Origin: Nitrospina sp.
Lineage (GTDB): Bacteria; Nitrospinota; Nitrospinia; Nitrospinales; VA-1
Reading direction: 5' to 3'
DNA length: 7,482 nucleotides
Assembly (NCBI GenBank): GCA_018647025.1
Contig: JABGTQ010000273.1
Location: 1 to 7,482 of the forward strand
Shown here: piece after piece, positions 6,042 to 7,482 of the stretch
Layout of the letters: each line of letters starts with the position of its first letter
Position numbering within the stretch: position 1 is the stretch's first letter
Position numbers and translations under genes: made by a program
Notes under the pieces: generated by a model
Told to the model about the DNA's origin: nothing
Databases searched by the model: none
What the model saw: the letters and a program-made list of their open reading frames with translations, nothing else

Positions 6042-6362
6042 TTACTCGCCAAAGGCTGTTTTTAACAATGGTTCTACTTCACCCTTAGCCTCCATTTCAT
6101 CCAAAATATCGGTGTCTCCGTAAAACTTCCCATCAATAAAAACCTTAGGTAATGTTGGCCAATTTGTCATTTTGCTCAAAGCTTCTCGTTTATTCATATT
6201 CTCCAAAACATTCACTACTTCAAACGGATGTCCATATTTGTTAAAAAACTGTACTGTTTCTGCAGTGAAACCGCATTGTGGCGCAGATTTAGTGCCTTTA
6301 CCGTAAATCAAAATTTTGTTATTCGCTATTTCTTCTTTAATTTCATCATCGATCGAAGACAT
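6042..6362 (-). CDS. grxD: Monothiol glutaredoxin, Grx4/GrxD type
   Basis: The 106-residue cytoplasmic protein is a CGFS-type monothiol glutaredoxin, a class that binds a glutathione-ligated [2Fe-2S] cluster as a homodimer or as a heterodimer with BolA, and transfers or stores clusters. Visible signatures are IYGKGT (19-24, with Lys22), PQCGFT with active Cys30 (CGFT here; Ser is usual), WPTLPK (68-73, with the cis-Pro at 72) and GKFYGDTDILDEM (78-90). The last is normally a GG-x-D glutathione-binding loop; here the second Gly is Asp83, a small deviation. AGGAG lies about 10 bases before the ATG. The gene sits 67 bases after bolA and 31 bases before the peroxiredoxin-like start, all on the minus strand, and the bolA pairing strongly supports an Fe-S or iron-status role. 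Confidence 0.93.
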   Translation of the reverse strand: MSSIDDEIKEEIANNKILIYGKGTKSAPQCGFTAETVQFFNKYGHPFEVVNVLENMNKREALSKMTNWPTLPKVFIDGKFYGDTDILDEMEAKGEVEPLLKTAFGE

Positions 6363-6429
6363 TTTTTAAAAACTCCTATTTAAGAATAAAGATTAATATT
6401 TTCAATAAAAACCTAACAATATATTATTT

Positions 6430-6663
6430 CTAAGCAGGTACCGCCGTTTTTATTTCTGCGGCATGGACTCTACCATCCTGCATCGCTGGATTCAATACAG
6501 CTTGAACGGCCCGATGTCGTGACATAAGATCCATAGGCTCGAATGTAGCGGATGTTACATGGATTATAAAATGATCCTTCATCCCTGTCTTATCAAGTAT
6601 TTCAACCTCGGCGTCAGGTATAGACGCCTTCACTAAAGCTGCTAAATCTGGAATACTAATCAT
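6430..6663 (-). CDS. BolA/IbaG family protein
   Basis: This is a small (77-residue) BolA-fold protein. Family members form [2Fe-2S]-bridged heterodimers with monothiol glutaredoxins and take part in Fe-S trafficking and iron signalling; a few also bind DNA. Visible hallmarks are VEILDKTGMKDHFIIHVTS (20-38, with His31), SRHRAVQAVL (48-57) and the C-terminal VHAAEIKT with His67, the invariant histidine that can act as cluster ligand. The length fits the short IbaG/BolA2-like group rather than the longer stress-morphogen BolA. It is the first gene of a bolA-glutaredoxin-peroxiredoxin-like run. The ribosome site before the ATG is weak (AGAG, 5 bases). Upstream it faces the Fe-S carrier gene across a shared promoter region. 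Confidence 0.9.
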   Translation of the reverse strand: MISIPDLAALVKASIPDAEVEILDKTGMKDHFIIHVTSATFEPMDLMSRHRAVQAVLNPAMQDGRVHAAEIKTAVPA

Positions 6664-6912
6664 AGAACTCTAAAACCCCCCATTAGATGTTGGACTATTA
6701 AATATGTTGCAGTTTATTCGATTCCATACTTTGTGAAAAGGTTTAAATTTTTCATTTTATAAGCACTAAGCCAGTAATCATTCATCAAGGACTTCATTAA
6801 TTATTTTCAACGATAAGGGTGTACTATCAATGTGATTCTAAGTAATCACTATAAATTATTTTTATTTTTAGTATAATTAAAGAATCTTAATTGCAATTTA
6901 AGCTCTCTAAAG

Positions 6913-6921
6913 TGCTATAAT
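6913..6921 (+). promoter_or_regulatory. Promoter (extended -10) of the erpA-like gene
   Basis: TGCTATAAT is a perfect -10 (TATAAT at 6916-6921) with the TG extension. TTGCAA at 6891-6896 is a possible -35 with a 19-base spacer, long but tolerable with an extended -10. Transcription would begin near 6928, giving a leader of about 30 bases before the ATG at 6958. Confidence 0.6.
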
Positions 6922-6947
6922 AGCAAAATAAACAGTATTTCACCCTT

Positions 6948-6953
6948 GGAGGA
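6948..6953 (+). promoter_or_regulatory. Strong Shine-Dalgarno site deciding the ATG start of the erpA-like gene
   Basis: GGAGGA ends 4 bases before the ATG at 6958. The TTG at 6946 that would begin a four-residue longer frame overlaps this site, so the ATG is the start. Confidence 0.85.
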
Positions 6954-6957
6954 ACAA

Positions 6958-7299
6958 ATGGCGGTTACGCAGGAGTTTATTAAGGTTTCAATGATTGCCA
7001 AAGACGAAGTGAGAAAATTAATTGCAGCTGAGAATAATCCGGAAATCGGTCTTCGCCTTGGTGTCAAGGGGGGTGGATGTTCTGGTCTGTCTTACGATCT
7101 CGCGTTCACTCCCACAGAAAAAGGAGATACCGTGATTGATCATGAGGGCTTCAAAGTTTTCATGGACGCCAAAAGTCTCATTTACTTAAAGGGCATGATG
7201 CTAGACTACAAAGGTGGGCTTGATGGCAAAGGTTTTGTTTTTGTAAACCCTAACGCAACCTCAACTTGTGGCTGCGGAGAATCTTTCTCTATTACCTGA
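6958..7299 (+). CDS. erpA: A-type iron-sulfur cluster carrier (ErpA/IscA/SufA family)
   Basis: The 113-residue product belongs to the HesB/IscA family, which receives Fe-S clusters from the scaffold and delivers them to target apoproteins in the cytoplasm. The three cluster-ligating cysteines are present: Cys41 in GGGCSGLSYD and Cys104 and Cys106 in TSTCGCGESF at the C-terminus. The region SLIYLKGMMLDYKGGLDGKG, followed by FVFVNPNA, is nearly textbook. The subtype name (ErpA rather than IscA or SufA) is a best guess. No iscS, iscU or suf genes are nearby, so it is a stand-alone carrier in this window. It is followed after 27 bases by a YgfZ/GcvT-family gene and faces bolA-grxD, all of which fits Fe-S delivery and maintenance. 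Confidence 0.95.
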   Translation: MAVTQEFIKVSMIAKDEVRKLIAAENNPEIGLRLGVKGGGCSGLSYDLAFTPTEKGDTVIDHEGFKVFMDAKSLIYLKGMMLDYKGGLDGKGFVFVNPNATSTCGCGESFSIT

Positions 7300-7326
7300 C
7301 CAATCGGCAAAGTTGCCAATCCTTAT

Positions 7327-7482
7327 TTGAAAACCACTCTCTCTTCTCAGGAAAGCTACAGTTGTCTGCGGGAAAACGCTGGCTATTTTTTTCTAGATGA
7401 CTTCTGTCTCATCTCAGCAAAAGGATCAGATCTTTTCAGCTATCTCCAAACCCAAACAACCAACGATGTAAACGAACTTAAA
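7327..7482 (+). CDS. ygfZ: YgfZ/GcvT-family folate-binding-like protein, N-terminal fragment cut by window edge
   Basis: From 7327 the frame is open to the right edge (52 codons). It reads SYSCLRENAGYFFLDD, then LISAKGSDLFSYLQTQTTND and VNELK. The pattern 'l-x-v-x-G-x-D-x-x-x-F/Y-L-Q-x-Q-x-T-N-D-V' is the N-terminal signature of the YgfZ/IBA57/GcvT group. YgfZ-type members use tetrahydrofolate and help assemble or repair certain Fe-S enzymes; GcvT is the glycine-cleavage aminomethyltransferase. The Fe-S carrier immediately upstream favours the YgfZ/IBA57 role. The frame is the same as that of the carrier gene, separated by a single TGA, and contains no ATG. TTG at 7327 is the most upstream plausible start but has no clear ribosome site; CTG at 7366, 10 bases after AGGAAAG, would cut into the conserved N-terminus. 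The exact start is uncertain. Confidence 0.75.
   Translation, partial: MKTTLSSQESYSCLRENAGYFFLDDFCLISAKGSDLFSYLQTQTTNDVNELK

Larger units (their letters stand above)
6664..6957. other. Divergent promoter region between bolA and the Fe-S carrier gene
   Basis: About 290 AT-rich bases hold no credible gene. The plus-strand promoter of the carrier gene is clear near 6913-6921. On the minus strand AGTGCTTATAAAA (6767-6755) is a possible extended -10 for the bolA operon, with no good -35. The perfect palindrome AATTGCAATT sits just upstream of the plus-strand -10. No match to the E. coli IscR or Fur consensus is evident by eye. Confidence 0.5.

Noticed and set aside
6946..6957. TTG at 6946 as the start of the Fe-S carrier
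   Set aside because: These bases contain the GGAGGA ribosome binding site for the ATG at 6958. The family pattern also needs no extra residues.
1..7482. CRISPR array, insertion sequence, phage or defence system
   Set aside because: I saw no regularly spaced direct repeats, transposase or integrase motifs, or toxin, restriction or effector domains on either strand. The gene content looks like ordinary chromosomal housekeeping apart from the items reported.

Overview
This is an AT-rich bacterial chromosomal window. It carries nine protein genes that can be recognised at least to domain level, plus one previously overlooked 52-codon membrane micro-ORF. There is no rRNA, tRNA, insertion sequence, phage gene or CRISPR array. 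The combination of a membrane delta-9-type desaturase, a monothiol glutaredoxin beside a BolA protein, an A-type Fe-S carrier followed by a YgfZ/GcvT-type protein, and a DUF2797 zinc-ribbon protein suggests a Gram-negative, probably aerobic and possibly marine lineage. Proteobacteria-like or Nitrospinota-like are the best guesses. That assignment is inference; nothing here fixes the phylum.

Left part (1-1829). A 5'-truncated fatty-acid desaturase gene (+) runs in from the left edge and ends at 768. It converges on a minus-strand DUF2797 gene (837-1640). Just upstream of that gene, on the same strand, a 52-residue strongly hydrophobic micro-protein is encoded at 1671-1829.

Centre (1920-5403). 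A metallo-beta-lactamase-fold hydrolase (GTG start, strong ribosome binding site) and, upstream of it, a membrane-anchored SGNH/GDSL hydrolase with a long unrecognised C-terminal region lie on the minus strand. With the micro-ORF and the DUF2797 gene they may form one run of transcription. A 300-bp divergent intergenic region with two clear hairpins separates them from a plus-strand PlsC-type acyltransferase (GTG start, no visible Shine-Dalgarno sequence). The acyltransferase ends at a long hairpin that also serves the convergent operon on its right.

Right part (5489-7482). A minus-strand operon reads bolA, monothiol glutaredoxin (grxD-like), then a peroxiredoxin-fold protein. Facing it across a 294-bp divergent promoter region is an erpA/iscA-type Fe-S carrier on the plus strand, followed by the start of a YgfZ/GcvT-family gene cut by the right edge. 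Four of these five genes belong to families known for iron-sulfur cluster storage, delivery or repair, so this looks like an Fe-S trafficking island. The fifth is the most interesting item in the window. The peroxiredoxin-like protein has lost the peroxidatic cysteine (Asp at the expected position) and the motif proline, so it is probably not a conventional thiol peroxidase. It may have another role linked to the glutaredoxin-BolA pair.
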